A stretch of DNA of 64,000 bases from Archilochus colubris (lineage: Eukaryota; Chordata; Aves; Apodiformes; Trochilidae), in the NCBI GenBank assembly GCA_023079485.1, contig CM041084.1:129158792-129222791 (forward strand), given 5' to 3'. Positions 1 through 12,384 of the stretch are shown in pieces. The notes under the pieces were generated by a model. It was not told where the DNA came from and made no database searches. It was given only the letters and a program-made list of their open reading frames with translations. Position 1 is the stretch's first letter, and the number at the start of each line of letters is the position of its first letter. The translations under genes were made by a program, and so were the position numbers.

Positions 1-1238
1 AATGGCCTGGACCCCAGATGGTGGGAAGATGCAAGACCCTCTTATAATCCAGGCCTTATAATGCCAGGACCTGGGGATCCAGCTATGTACCTCAGTCACA
101 GCAGAGCTACTTGGGGATATTATCATCCGTCTCCAAGTGTTTTTCCAATACATTTCTCCCCTCAGTCTCTGGAGGTATCTGTAGGACATTTTGGCATGTG
201 GCAAGGTGGCTCCCTCACAGCGAACCATAGTAACCTGAAGATTATTTTTTCCACTTTTCCAAACCAGGACTGCTTTTTCCTGCCAACTGTTCAAGCATGT
301 CATGGTTGAAGACTGATTTTCTACACTAATTTAAACTGTGACAGTAGTACCATGGAAATGTTTGTCCAATTTGGAAAAACTGCCAGCATACCAGTGCGGA
401 GCATAACCCAAAGTTAGACATTTTGTTCTTCAGAGCAAGAAAAACTCCTTGATGCTCTTGGACACTTGGGTTGTCATTTTGTTTATTTTTAACTCTCACT
501 GAAGTCAGTCAATAGAAGTTTCATCTCCGGTCATGCTGCCAGTGGGGATAAAATGTAAAGCTGTAAATCTCTCTTCAAAGTGGGATTTAGATACTTATGT
601 ACTTTATCAAATCACACCAATAGATCCTATATGACGTGTATTTATTCTCAGTGGTTACTTGTTATTTTCAGTGCAGATGTAGTCTTTCTGTGGACATGAC
701 ATCAACTAAGTAGACTGTGGTTAATCTATCAACACTTTTGTTTGCTCTCCCTTTCTCAAAGCAATAGGACTATTTGAAAAGTGCAGAGTTAGGTCTTTTA
801 TTTCTGCTGGATGATTTGTCTAAGAGGAAGACTATTTGGCAGAGCCATTCTTTGTGTTATACTACATGTATGGAAGGTAATTAGTATGGCTATGGATGAA
901 GAGAAGGACCCTTGGACCCATTAAACTGACTGAAGTGTGAGATGAACCAGAGGCAGATAAACCATGAGTAAGAGCTCTTGTTTCTGATAGGTGCTTTGGG
1001 ACCTGTTATTTCCAACTACTGAGCCAGTTTGAGAATGGTACATGTCAGAGTAGAAAACAAGTGGAGAAAAATCCTGTATTAAATACATTTTTCATAATGT
1101 GGCATAAAAATTTTACAAACTTGGCAGTGTTCTCCAGGCATCTGGTCTTCATGGAAGTTTCTATGCATAACATCATTACTGGGCCACTAGATCAGAGACA
1201 ATTTAGTCCCACCAGTGTGCTCTGCTTGTTTCCTGAAA

Positions 1239-2120
1239 TGTCTGTATGCTAATGCACGCAGCATGGGGAATAAGCAAGAAGAGTTAGAGGTCTGTGTACG
1301 GGCTAAGGGTTATGATCTGGTAGCGATAACAGAGACATGGTGGGATAGGTCACACGACTGGAATGTGGCCATGGATGGTTATGTGCTTTTTCGGAAAGAT
1401 AGGGTAGGGAAGCGAGGTGGTGGAGTTGCTCTTTATGTGAGGAGCAACTAGAATGTGTTGAGTTTTGTGCAGGGGCTGATGAGGGGCAAGTTGAAAGTTT
1501 GTGGGTAAGAATTAAGGGGCAGGCTGGTGTGGGTGATACAGTTGTGGGGGTCTACTACAGACCTCCTGATCAAGGCGAGAAAGTTGATGAGGCCTTCTAC
1601 AGGCAGCTGAAAGTAGCCTCACAACTTCAATCCCTAGTCCTCATGGGTGATTTTAACTACCCTGATATCTGCTGGTTGACTCACACAGCCAGCCTTTCAC
1701 AGTCTAAGAGGTTCCTCCAGTGCATTGACGATAACTTCTTAATGCAAATGGTGGACAAGCCGACTAGAAGAGGAGCGCTGCTGGATCTTGTACTAACCAA
1801 CAAGGAGGGCCTTGTTGAAGCAGTGGTGGTCAATGGCAGCCTTGGCTGCAGTGATCATGAGATGGTTGAGTTCAGGATCCTGTGTGGAAGGACCAGAATG
1901 CCCAGTAGGACCAGAACCCTGGACTTCCGCAGGGCAAACTTTGGCCTCCTCAATCAACTGTTAAGAGAAATCCCATGGGACAGGGTGTTAGAAGATAAAG
2001 GGGCTCAAGATAGCTGGTCAATATTCAAAGACCACTATCTGCAAGCACAGGATCAGAGCATCCCTATGGTTAGGAAATCCAGTAAGGGAGCTAGGAGGCC
2101 TGCATGGTTAAAAAGGAACT
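1239..2120 (+). pseudogene. CR1 ORF2 endonuclease domain (frameshifted)
   Basis: Apurinic-type (APE-like) endonuclease of CR1 ORF2, which nicks target DNA for target-primed reverse transcription. Two frames must be combined. The first, to the TAG at 1449-1451, contains NARSMGNKQEELE and the ITETWWD block with the catalytic Glu. The second, from about 1490, contains VGVYYRPP, the GDFNYPD block, LLDLVLTN and SDHEMVEF with the catalytic Asp-His pair at 1853-1858. The second frame then shifts into the reverse transcriptase frame near 2112-2120, in an A-rich run just after RRPAWLKR. At least two frame disruptions plus the missing start mean it cannot make a complete product. Confidence 0.85.
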
Positions 2121-4002
2121 GCTGGGAAAACTTAAGTGGAAAAGGAAAATCTACAGATCATGGAAGGGGGGGCTGGTCACTTGGGAGGAATACAGGACTG
2201 TCGTCAGAGGATGTAGGGAGGCAATTCGGAAAGCTAAGGCCTCCTTGGAACTTAACCTTGCAAGTCAGGTTAAGGATAATAGAAAGGGCTTTTTCAAATA
2301 CATAGCTAGTAAAACTAACACTAGAGGCAATATTGGCCCACTAAGGGATGAGATGGGAGCCCTGGTGACAGAGGATATAAAGAAGGCAGAGGTGCTGAAC
2401 GCCTTCTTTGCCTCTGTCTTTACTCCTGCAGGGTTTCCGCATGAGCCCCAGATTCATTTAGCCCCAGAAGTAGTCGAGATAGATGAGGAGCTTGACATAG
2501 TAGATGAGGATTGGGTTAGGGATCAGCTGAGTAATCTGGACATCCATAAGTCGATGGGTCCAGATGGAATGCATCCAAGGGTGCTGAGGGAACTGGTGGA
2601 GGTCATTGCTAGGCCACTCTCCATCATCTTCAGTAAGTCATGGGTAACAGGAGAGGTGCCTGAGGACTGGAGAATAGCAAATGTCACTCCAGTCTACAAA
2701 AAGGGCAAAAAGGAGGACCCGGGTAACTATAGACCGGTCAGCCTCACCTCCATCCCTGGAAAGGTGATGGAACAACTTGTTCTTGTCGCTATCTCCAGGC
2801 ATATCAAGGACATGGGGGTCATCAAGAGCAGTCAGCATGGTTTTATCAAGGGTAAATCATGTTTGACTAACCTCATAGCCTTCTATGAGGAAATTACTAG
2901 GTGGATAGATGATGGAAGAGCGGTAGATGTGGTTTATCTTGATTTCAGTAAAGCATTTGACACCGTCTCTCACAGCATCCTTGTAGATAAGTTGACCAAG
3001 TATGGGTTTGGTGATCAGGTAGTGAGGTGGATCAGGAACTGGTTGAAAGGAAGGAGTCAGAGAGTTGTAGTCAATGGGGCAGAATCTGGTTGGAGGTGTG
3101 TGACTAGTGGAGTCCCTCAGGGGTCGGTACTGGGACCGGTGTTGTTCAATATCTTCATCAACGACTTGGATGAGGGTATAGAGTGTACCCTCAGCAAGTT
3201 TGCTGATGACACTAAGCTGGGAGGAGTGGCTGACACACCGGAAGGCCGTGCTGCCATTCAGAGAGACTTAGACAGGCTAGAGAGTTGGGCAGAGAGAAAC
3301 ATGATGAAGTTCAACAAGGGGAAGTGTAGAGTTTTGCATTTGGGGAAGAACAACACGATGTCCCAGTATAGGTTGGGGGCTGACCTGCTGGAGAGCAGTG
3401 TAGGTGAAAGAGACCTGGGGGTCCTGGTAGACAAGAGGATGACCATGAGCCAGCAATGTGCCCTTGTGGCCAAGAAGGCCAATGGCATCCTGGGGTGCAT
3501 TAGGAAGGGTGTGGTTAGTAGGTCAAGAGAGGTTCTCCTCCCCCTCTATTCTGCATTGGTGAGGCCGCACCTGGAGTATTGTGTCCAGTTCTGGGCCCCT
3601 CAGTTCAAGAAGGACAGGGAAGTGCTTGAAAGAGTCCAGCGCAGAGCTACGAAGATGATTAAGGGAGTGGAACATCTCCCTTATGAGGAAAGGCTGAGGG
3701 AGCTGGGTCTCTTTAGTTTGGAGAAAAGGAGACTGAGGGGTGACCTCATCAATGTTTTCAAATATGTAAGGAGCGAGTGTCAGGGAGATGGAGTTAGGCT
3801 TTTCTCAGTGATTACCAGTGATAGGACAAGGGGTAATGGGTGTAAATTGGAGCATAGGAGGTTCAAGTTGAATATTCGAAAAAATTTTTTTACTGTAAGA
3901 GTGACAGAGCCCTGGAACAGGCTGCCCAGGGAGGTTGTGGAGTCTCCTTCACTGGAGACATTCAAAACCCGCTTGGACACGTTCCTGCGCGATGTACTCT
4001 AG
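2104..4002 (+). CDS. CR1 ORF2 reverse transcriptase region (open frame)
   Basis: A 632-codon uninterrupted frame covering the linker and whole reverse transcriptase part of CR1 ORF2. Visible landmarks in order: the [14 protein letters not shown] block (about residue 150), [23 protein letters not shown], motif [14 protein letters not shown] with Asp at residue 280, [15 protein letters not shown], the catalytic FADD at residues 366-369 (FADD rather than YADD is normal for CR1), then the C-terminal [17 protein letters not shown] and the [13 protein letters not shown] block. The ATG at 2104 is only the first Met of the frame and not the native start; real ORF2 continues from the endonuclease, from which it is separated by a frameshift. 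Retroposon-derived, not a host gene. Confidence 0.9.
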   Translation: MVKKELLGKLKWKRKIYRSWKGGLVTWEEYRTVVRGCREAIRKAKASLELNLASQVKDNRKGFFKYIASKTNTRGNIGPLRDEMGALVTEDIKKAEVLNAFFASVFTPAGFPHEPQIHLAPEVVEIDEELDIVDEDWVRDQLSNLDIHKSMGPDGMHPRVLRELVEVIARPLSIIFSKSWVTGEVPEDWRIANVTPVYKKGKKEDPGNYRPVSLTSIPGKVMEQLVLVAISRHIKDMGVIKSSQHGFIKGKSCLTNLIAFYEEITRWIDDGRAVDVVYLDFSKAFDTVSHSILVDKLTKYGFGDQVVRWIRNWLKGRSQRVVVNGAESGWRCVTSGVPQGSVLGPVLFNIFINDLDEGIECTLSKFADDTKLGGVADTPEGRAAIQRDLDRLESWAERNMMKFNKGKCRVLHLGKNNTMSQYRLGADLLESSVGERDLGVLVDKRMTMSQQCALVAKKANGILGCIRKGVVSRSREVLLPLYSALVRPHLEYCVQFWAPQFKKDREVLERVQRRATKMIKGVEHLPYEERLRELGLFSLEKRRLRGDLINVFKYVRSECQGDGVRLFSVITSDRTRGNGCKLEHRRFKLNIRKNFFTVRVTEPWNRLPREVVESPSLETFKTRLDTFLRDVL

Positions 4003-4940
4003 GTGGCCCTGCTCTGGCAGGGGGGGTTGGACTAGATGATCTTTCGAGGTCCCTTCCAACCCCTAGGATTCTATGATTCTATGATTCTATGAATTCACTT
4101 GGACATACCTGTAAAGTGAGCAGATGAGTACTGCTGGCATTACTCTCTGAGCCCTTCCAAGGACCTCCTGGAGAAAAGTGCTGAATTGCATCATGCTGCC
4201 TGTTTGTTCTGCTGCTCAATGCTATTAGCTAATCACACCTCTTATTATAGTTCTCACCTATTACTAGGTAGCTGCTGTCAGAAGCCAGCTGTGCTGTTTG
4301 GAGCACGCCATCAATGGTGTCATTTTGGGACAAATACCCTCTGAAGTTTAAAAATAAGATTTCCAAAACATGTTCACTTGTCATTACAGTCAGTACATTT
4401 ACCTTAGAAGTTAAATTAAAAGATCAAGATATACATGTTATTACTTTTCCCCAATAGATTTTTATTTTAAATACATAAACTGTATTTATGTTTGCAGCTC
4501 AAACGCTGGAATTGTTCTAATACATGAAAAGTCATAAGAAATTTGAAATAGAGACAGACAAATCTGTTCTGGGTGTTCATAATTAGATTAAAAAGCAGAC
4601 ATGAAATAGGGATGTGTAATTTAAATCTTCCACATCTTTTTGGATATACTAATTGGGAATGTTGCAATGTAGGAAAACCCAGAGTGTTATAAATTTGCAG
4701 TCATACTTCACAGGCCCTTTTTTGCTAGCAGGGTTGATTCATAACCAACTGACAGCTGCTGTTTTGTGGGCTTCAAAGAATGAGTCTTAAGTCTTCACCA
4801 TAATTCCAAGGATATCTATCAGTGTGGTGAAAGCCCATGACAGCTTAAATCCCTGTTGCCAAGGATATATGGGTGTATAAGCTGAGCTGTGTGTGAATTT
4901 TCCAGGTCAGGCTCAAGTCATAGTTACAGTGCAAGGAAGG

Positions 4941-5348
4941 ATCACAGACTCACAGAATCAGCCAGGTTGGAAAGGACCTCTGAGATCAAGTCCAACCCTT
5001 GATCCACTGCCACTATGGTTCCCAGACCATAGCACTGAGTGCCACATTCAGTCTCAAAAACCTCCAGGGACAGAGAATCCACTACCTCCCTGGGCAGCCC
5101 CTTCCAATGCCTGATCACCCTCTCCATAAAGAATTTCTTCCTAATATCCAACCTAAACCTCCCCTGGCAGAGCTGAAGTCCATGCCCTCTTGTCTTACTG
5201 ATAGCTGCCTGGGAGAAGAGACCGACCCCCCCCTGGCTACAACCTCCTTTCAGGGAGTTGTAAAGAGTGATGAGGTCTCCCCTGAGCCTCCTCTTCTCCA
5301 GACTGAACACCCCCAGCTCCCTCAGCCCTTCCTCACAGGACTTGTGCC
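4941..5348 (-). mobile_element. CR1 fragment, minus strand
   Basis: On the minus strand this is the C-terminal end of CR1 ORF2 ([31 protein letters not shown] and [13 protein letters not shown]), followed by the CR1 3' UTR. On the + strand the 3' terminus appears as ATCACAGACTCACAGAATCA at 4941-4960, then the CCAGGTTGGAAAGGACCT block. Similarity ends near 5348, just before a GC-rich stretch leading into the pentanucleotide satellite. The copy is more diverged than the element at 1236. A long open frame covering it on the minus strand is a by-product of the CR1 frame joined to the satellite. Confidence 0.9.
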
Positions 5349-5560
5349 TGCATTCACTCAGGCAGCTATTGCTCAAACAGGGGAAGGCAGCAGGGTGCAA
5401 GAGGCCACGTCCCGGCAGCAGCAGGGAACCACGCTGCGGCTTTCCAGCCTTCCAGCCGGCCCTCATGGGAAGCCCAGCCCCTCCGCAGGGCTGCGCTCCC
5501 CAAGGGCGGGCCAGCTCCAGCACGAGCTCATCCCGTATCTCCCCCTCCCATCCTATCCCA
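5349..5560. other. GC-rich linker between CR1 and satellite
   Basis: About 210 bp of GC-rich, unassigned sequence between the 5' truncation point of the reverse CR1 and the start of the pentanucleotide repeat. It has no recognisable coding or RNA signature. The change in composition from the AT-rich surroundings suggests that it belongs to the satellite locus or to an older unrecognised insertion. Confidence 0.4.
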
Positions 5561-5710
5561 TGCCATGCCATGCCATGCCATGCCATGCCATGCCATGCCA
5601 TGCCATGCCATGCCATGCCATGCCATGCCATCCCATGCAATCCCATCCCATCCCATCCCATCCCATCCCATCCCATCCCATCCCATCCCATCCCATCCCA
5701 TCCCATCCCA
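5561..5710. repeat. Compound pentanucleotide satellite (TGCCA)14-(TCCCA)14
   Basis: Two perfect pentanucleotide arrays lie back to back. TGCCA is repeated 14 times at 5561-5630. A 10 bp transition, TCCCATGCAA, fills 5631-5640. TCCCA is then repeated 14 times at 5641-5710. The units differ only at position 2 (G versus C). Because 5 is not a multiple of 3 and the units contain no stop triplets, all frames stay open on both strands, which produces several spurious ORFs. The array is likely length-polymorphic; the equal counts in the two halves are an observation and may be chance or an assembly effect. Confidence 0.97.
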
Positions 5711-8700
5711 TCCCCGTGCGCTGTGCAAGGGAGGAGCACCCAGCTGCTTTTTTTTTGTTGAGGGTGTGACAATTATTTGAGAGATCAGACTTCCTGCAGT
5801 TATTAATGAATGGCTTCTGGTGATTTCTGGGTCATTCTTTCAGTCTGATTTCTGTTCACTTTAATAACTTCCAAGAAGCAATTGCACTCTTCCCATGTGT
5901 CCCTTGGGACTCCTTATGGAGTCAGGACTGTCCGCTGCTTTCTGTCCCAAACTCTGCAGGCCTTGTGGTTTTGAGCCCTGTAAAGTGAGGGCTGCTAAGT
6001 GGGAATTTATGCACCAAATTTAGAAGATCTGCAAAAGTTTGTGGGAGGTTGATGGCTCCATTACAAATGTGTTTTACTAATATTAACAGGTTTTTATGTA
6101 AACATAAGACTTTTCCCTCAGTCTGTCAGTTCATCACCTTCCATGACACTAGTACTTTGTATTTTTAGCATAGTATTATTGTAATTTGGTTAGAAACAAA
6201 GGCTTCCCTTCAGCATTCACTTGGAAATGCCTAAATATGCTGTACAAGAAAAATTGTATTTTATATGGCAATATTATGCCTTACTTTTTAATAATGATAC
6301 CAAAAGAATATGTTTGTCTAAAAATAAAAACTAGTAGAAAATATGTATGGAAGACAGAACCAGGAACTGGTCATGTCAAGATTCTAGATCCTACTGCTCC
6401 CAAATGTTACAATGAGACTTCAAAATCTACCTCCAAACTTTACAGCTGGGTCTCTGCTGTGGTGCCCAGAATCTGACACTGGGTCACCCTGTGCCCCTCG
6501 GTGTTTAGAGAGGGGAAAAATGAGAATTGGGAGTAGGGAAAATGAGATGAAGATGAGACAGAAGCCTTTCCAGCAATATCTGCAAGGCAAGCACAGTGTG
6601 ATAACCATGCTCCTGGAGGATCACCAGTCCTGTTAAACAGTTTAGGTGCCCCACATGTTCCTACGTTCCAGTCTTGTTAACTCTTGAGTGGCGTACACAA
6701 TGTAACCATAAGAGGAGATAAGGTTAGAAAGAGATGCAGGTTAGTAGTTTAAAAGTCATTTGAAAGATGTGACTGTCACAGTCTCTGCACTCAGGGCAAG
6801 ACATCAGCTATTTGCTACATAGAGTCAAAGAAGTTTTAAAATCTTCAGTACTGATGACAATGCAGGCAAATTCCCCCTGAGAATGTTCTCATCCAGCAAA
6901 TGATCATTTTGAAAAAATTAAGGAAAAATTAGAAAGATAAATATGTTCTATCTGTACAAAATCATGATACACCACTAGAGATACAGCAGTAGACAGCTGG
7001 CCAAGATGTAGGAAAGACTTCTGTGGCCTGAGGTGGACCATACCTCCTCGCCTTTGAAAGGAGAGGGTAATTGCACCATTATTCTGAATGACTTTTATGA
7101 GGTTGCATATGATGTAAAAAGACAATAGCTTCCTGAATCCAATTTTCTTCCCATGCAAGAGTAATCATAATCTGTCCCTAAATATTGCTGTGTCCTAGTA
7201 ATATATGCATCTCTCTGGAGCTCTGAAAACATTGGGCTGCTTCATTACAAAAATACATAAACTCGTGTAAGGTTTCTTAAATAGAGCCTTGGAAAGCTGG
7301 TGTCTTGGAATAAACAAGGAGTTTTGTCAAAGGAAAACAAAACATACCAACTCTAATTTTGCACAGATGATTTTGCAGCATTGAGGCCTACTTCTTCACT
7401 GATTGGGACTATAAATTATTTCTGAGCTATTGTGCTTCCAGATACTCCATCTGTAATCATTCTAGTGTGGTTTCTAAAGGAAATGCATACATATAAACAC
7501 GAAAATACTTCCTGTCCGTGTTGAGAGGAAGGTTTCTTGGGATTTATTTGACAGTCAACATATTGTGAAACCCTAAAATGGTAATTAACTAGCACATTTT
7601 GGACAAAATTTTCAAGCAAAAGCATCTGTGCATAAAGCAAAGTAAACCACTTCTTTTTTCATATCAAACATGATTTGGCTTGAACATGAAGCTTTGGCCC
7701 AATACCTAGGGCTATTTTTATCTGGGGACAGGGGTAAGAGAAAGGAAAGATTTTTTCTAGCATTGCTCTCTGACTTCCTCATAAACAATTGCTTTGACTG
7801 GATTCATTTGACCAGAACAGCCATTTACATTGCAAACAGCCACCTCTGAAATAGATATAAGTATTAGCATATATTTCTAAGAATTACTTCTAAACAGCAG
7901 TTGATCCCATCTGGAAGAATATCTAGTGCAGGGCAGATGAGTGAAAGTTCCTGCTGCTCTCCTGAGCATGAAGGGAGCTTCATGCAGATGGAGGTCAGCT
8001 CCTTCCCAAGCAGCCTCCCAGCTAAGCCTTCTCCATATGCCTGGTCTTGGAACTGTCAAGTGGGTTTCTTAATATGAAGAAAGTAACTGCAGGCTGCCCT
8101 GAAAGGGAACAAGGATCCTTAGTGGGATGAAAGAGGGACAGAACAAGTGGAAATATAACAAAAATCTTTGAAATCATGAGTGGCAGAGAAGGTAAAGGAT
8201 GAAAAAAAAGACCTCACTGTGGGTCTGCTCATCACAGGACATTGAGGGTGCTAAAAGACAACATGGGTTCAAATGCAGGCTAGAAAAATGAATGATGAAA
8301 TTAATCTAATAAATCATAGAAAAATAGATGGCCAGTAATTCAGCAAGTCCTTGACATTCAAATTTCTGACTGTTGGGAGAATATTCTGGGCAAGTCGTGG
8401 CTCTACATGCTTGCACTGCTCTTTCTTCATTTCTTTTATTCTTCTGTCTTTCACTTCTCTTCCTTCATCAGCCATCACTAATCACTGTGATCTGGATGGA
8501 CTTTTCACCTGACCCAGCAGTGATGTCCCTACATGCACATGTTTAACTGCAGTGTGATGAAAGCTAATCCCTGCTTCTTTCCCCAGTGCTTATTTTGTAT
8601 GCAACATGTGACTGCTTCTGCCACAAAATTATTATTATTATTCCTGTTTCTTCACTTCTAAGAAAAGCTCCCTCTTCTCCTAACTCCTGTCAATCTTTTC

Positions 8701-11700
8701 ATACAGTCAGTGTAAAGTGTGTCTTCGTGTGAAATAGAAAACCCAAATTCTCAATTGGATTAGTTTTCATACTCCCTGTTTCAGTCAGCCTCTCTCCCTT
8801 GCTGATCTGATGTGCATAATATTGTTCTGTATTACCTATGTTTCTCAAGTTGCCTCAGAGGTGACCCAAAGGTGCATTTTGCACCTGCAGTTATAAACTG
8901 AATTTTTGAAAGTAGCAGAGAATCTTGGCTGATGCACTTCTGAGACAGGTATCTGGAAAGCCTGGGGCTTAAAAAAACTCTTAGGGACTCATTGTAGAAA
9001 AACCACAATTATTCAGAAACTCTTGAAAAATGCTACTTCTTGGAGCTTCTTAGAACCCTACTGAGAAGATTCGTATTTCTGAAAATTTCAAGCAAAAAAT
9101 ACACCTTAATTTTTACATTTTCCTCAGTAATCCCAGACTTCTCAGAAGAAAACCACATTTTCAAACCTGACAGGAAAACTTTGCAAAGAGTTAATTATTC
9201 TCAGCCTTCCCTGCACACACAGTGAAGCAATCAGCGAGCTATAGCTGTTTATGCACATGGAAATCTTCTGTTTCCCACAGGTGAGCTTCATAATGTTTGC
9301 ATAGTCAAAAACCCAGCAAATTATGCCCTTTGGGAAGGCTTTTGGGAAGGCTTTTGGGACTATCTTGAACTGGACAGGTGGTCACATCAGCAGCCTTCAC
9401 TCTGGAGCTGTTTGTAGGCTTGCTGCTTGCTTCACTGCAGCTGAGCAGGGTTTAGGTTGCAGTTCATGGCTCCTCAAAGCACTGCAGCTGTGGGAGGAAA
9501 TTCCACTCCTCTTGGCTGGTGAATGATGGGAGAGCAGGGAAGTAAACATGAAATTAGTAAATGGGATTGCATCCCATTGAGCCCTCTCCAAGCTGCACAG
9601 CTGTATCAGGTTGGCACACGTCGGTGTTTGGCCTTGAGCTGGAGTCACTGAGATGAGATGAAGCCGGAGCAGTGCAACTGGGCATGTGCTGCTTACAGCC
9701 TCATCTTTCCATTCAGTTGGCTCCAAACCCAAAGCATCAGCCCTCTGCTACATTGAGGAGAACATTTATCCTGAATTAGGAAAGGCAAGGCATGCAGTGG
9801 CTGTACTTCAGCCTGCAGCTGTGTCTGTGTTCATTCCATCACCAGCCCAGAGGCTGCACGTGTGACATAGGCTCCTGTAGCAGGAAATCCCTGTGGCTCA
9901 GCACTTTTACCTGGGCAATGGTACAGCACTGGCTCTGGCATACTCCTGCCACCTGCCTACCACTGTTGACTTTGTCCTTGGTGTCCCTCCCTTTTTGAGT
10001 AAACAGAATAAGACCTGAACCCAGTGACACTTTGTACGTGAGCTGTGTGAAAGCAAAGGCTGCTTTTGCTCTCTCTCCCTTTCCTGCCCATGTATTCACA
10101 CAGGCTTCCTGTAAGAATTTCTGGTTGTGGTCTGGGTGTCTGAAATGTCAGGGTCACTCTGGTAGAAGAGTGTAACATATGTATGTAACACATACATAGC
10201 TGTGGCAAAGGAGTTGGGTTAAACATTTCCAGGCACGGGCTGACATTTCAGCAAAAATATATATTTAATTTGTAAATATTTCCATAATTTAGTCCCTGTC
10301 TCATATAGTTATATGGAAGTTTCATCCAAGGGATTTATAAATCTATTTCCAAGACCTTTTACGATGTTTCAAATAGTTTGTCTGTTTTACAAATGGGAGA
10401 TCTTCCTAAGACAAAAAGTGGAATGATTTGTCAAAACTGAAAAGATTCAGTGGCAGGGCCAGGATTAAATTGCAGTAATGATGACCCTAATTGTACTCAA
10501 CTACTCATCACCTGTCCCTATGTATTTTGTATCAATGCAGTGTGATGTTCTTCGGTGTAAAGGAGTGGAGTTTTTATTGAAAAGCTGAAGTTTGAGAAAA
10601 CATCCTGGATGCTCACTACAACCATCAGCACTTACCATACAGATTTCTAATCAATAGCTTTTTTTGGCATCAATGAGTGCATTCCTGTCCCAGGTGCTAG
10701 AGAAAAGTGTTAGGTCTGCCTGTAACAATGTTTGTTTCCAACAAGACATCAAGAAGCCATGGCAACTCATAAAAGTTTCATATAGCTGCCAGCCAAAATA
10801 CTGTTCAAACTCAAAGCTGTTATGTGACAATTGTACCATTCCAGCCAGTGAAGAGTACAAATGGCTGTGGGGAAAAGTGATCCAAAGCTCTCTGGGGACA
10901 CAGAAAGATTTCTATTGAGTTCAGTGAGTTTTGGGTGAGACCCTCAAGAATGCAGAAATAATCAATTAATCACATATTTATCTTGGCTTATACAGAACTA
11001 AGCAATTTACTCTAGCAATGTACTTGACATCATACAGCTTGAGTTCAAACAGGATAATTGCAGGAAAGTGAGAAAACTTGTACATATGCTGAAGAAAGAT
11101 AATTTTCTACTGGAGGCTCAGATAAATGTGGAATCAGCTGCAAAAATATGGGGTGATTACTGAAATTTTGCAATTCCCTTCCAAAGAAACACCTTTGGGC
11201 CAAGATTAATTTCTGACCATTTGAATATACAAATATTTGCCTGTGTTTCTTCTTAGGCATATTTCTAAGCAATGTCTAAAAAAACCTTTTCTCCAAAACC
11301 AGATTAAGCAGGATGTAAAAAATAAGAAATTATATATGTTTATATTAACTGAATATGTGATAACCAGTGGTAGATTCTTATTCTTCCAAAGAAGGTCATC
11401 CTGTATCATCTGGTTTATAATAGATGCTTATGTGATACAATTATCCAAACCACTTGGATGATACCAGCTAAGTATTTCTTATGGATTAGTTTTTGATTAT
11501 TTCTGTGTATTATACAACCAGACTGCGTATACCAAAATGCTTAAATGTTATTAGGAGCAAAGCCCAGCACTCAGGACTCCCTGTCCCACTAAAGCCCCCT
11601 AACCATGAGGCTTCATAGCCACATTATCTCCAGTTTTCTTCCTTTGCCCATGGGTTCTTGCATACCTTGGACTGTGACAACAGGAAATTGGAAAATGGTC

Positions 11701-11743
11701 CTTCTGATATAGCTGAAAACCTTGTGTGTGGAGCATCCATAGG

Positions 11744-12384
11744 GCAGATAGGAAGCTGAACATGAGCCAACAGTGTGCCCAGGTAGCCAAGAAGGCCAAT
11801 GGCATCCTGGCCTGTATCAGGAACAGTGTGGCCAGCAGGTCCAAGGAAGGGATTCTGCCCCTGTACTCAGCCCTGGTGAGTCCACACCTCGAGTACTGTG
11901 TCCAGTTCTGGGCCACTCAGTTCAGGAAGGAGACTGAGGTGCTGGAGCAGGTCCAGAGAAGAGCAAGGAGGCTGTGAAGGGATCCAGCACAAGTCCTGTG
12001 AGGAAGGGCTGAGGGAGCTGCGGGTGTCCAGCCTGGAGAAGAGGAGGCTCAGGGGAGACCTCATCACTCTCTACAACTCCCTGAAAGGAGGGGGTAGCCA
12101 GGTGGGGGTTGGTCTCTTTTCCCAGGCAACTCTCAGCAAGACAAGAGGGCATGGAGGGAGGTTTAGGTTGGATATTAGAAAGAGTTTCTTTACGGAGAGG
12201 GTGATCAGGCATTGGAATGGGCTGCCCAGGGAAGTAGTGGATTCTCCATCCCTGGAGATATTTAAAAAGAGACTGGATGTGGCACTCAGTGCCATGGTCT
12301 GGTAACTGCAGCAGTAGTGGATCAAGGGTTGGACTTGATGATCTCTGAGGTCCCTTCCAACCCAGCTGATTCTACGATTCTATG
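11744..12384 (+). mobile_element. CR1 fragment (RT C-terminus and 3' UTR)
   Basis: A CR1 copy truncated to the last ~640 bp. It shows [25 protein letters not shown], then [47 protein letters not shown] and [19 protein letters not shown] in changing frames, followed by the GGTTGGACTTGATGATCTC 3' UTR block and a degenerate ATTCTACGATTCTATG end at about 12369-12384. Near 11970-11990 a short deletion shifts the frame, so it is dead. It is closer in sequence to the reverse copy at 4941 than to the long copy at 1236, which suggests two CR1 subfamilies in this intron. Confidence 0.93.

Larger units (their letters stand above)
1236..4091 (+). mobile_element. CR1 LINE, 5'-truncated, near-complete ORF2
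   Basis: A 2.9 kb CR1 (chicken repeat 1) non-LTR retroposon in sense with LAPTM4B. It begins inside the endonuclease coding region (CLYANARSMGNKQEELE at about 1236-1290), so ORF1 and the 5' UTR are missing, as is normal for CR1 after incomplete reverse transcription. It continues through endonuclease and reverse transcriptase and ends in the short CR1 3' UTR (GGTTGGACTAGATGATC near 4026) and three ATTCTATG units at 4068-4091, the diagnostic 3' terminus. No target-site duplication is expected or seen. The frame is broken twice in the endonuclease part but open through the whole reverse transcriptase, which suggests a fairly recent insertion. Confidence 0.95.

Noticed and set aside
4942..5772. 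276-codon minus-strand and 256-codon plus-strand open frames with Trp-Asp-Gly-Met or Met-Pro-Cys-His repeats
   Set aside because: They are a CR1 fragment joined to the pentanucleotide satellite. A 5 bp unit without stop triplets keeps every frame open, so the peptides carry no evidence of coding.
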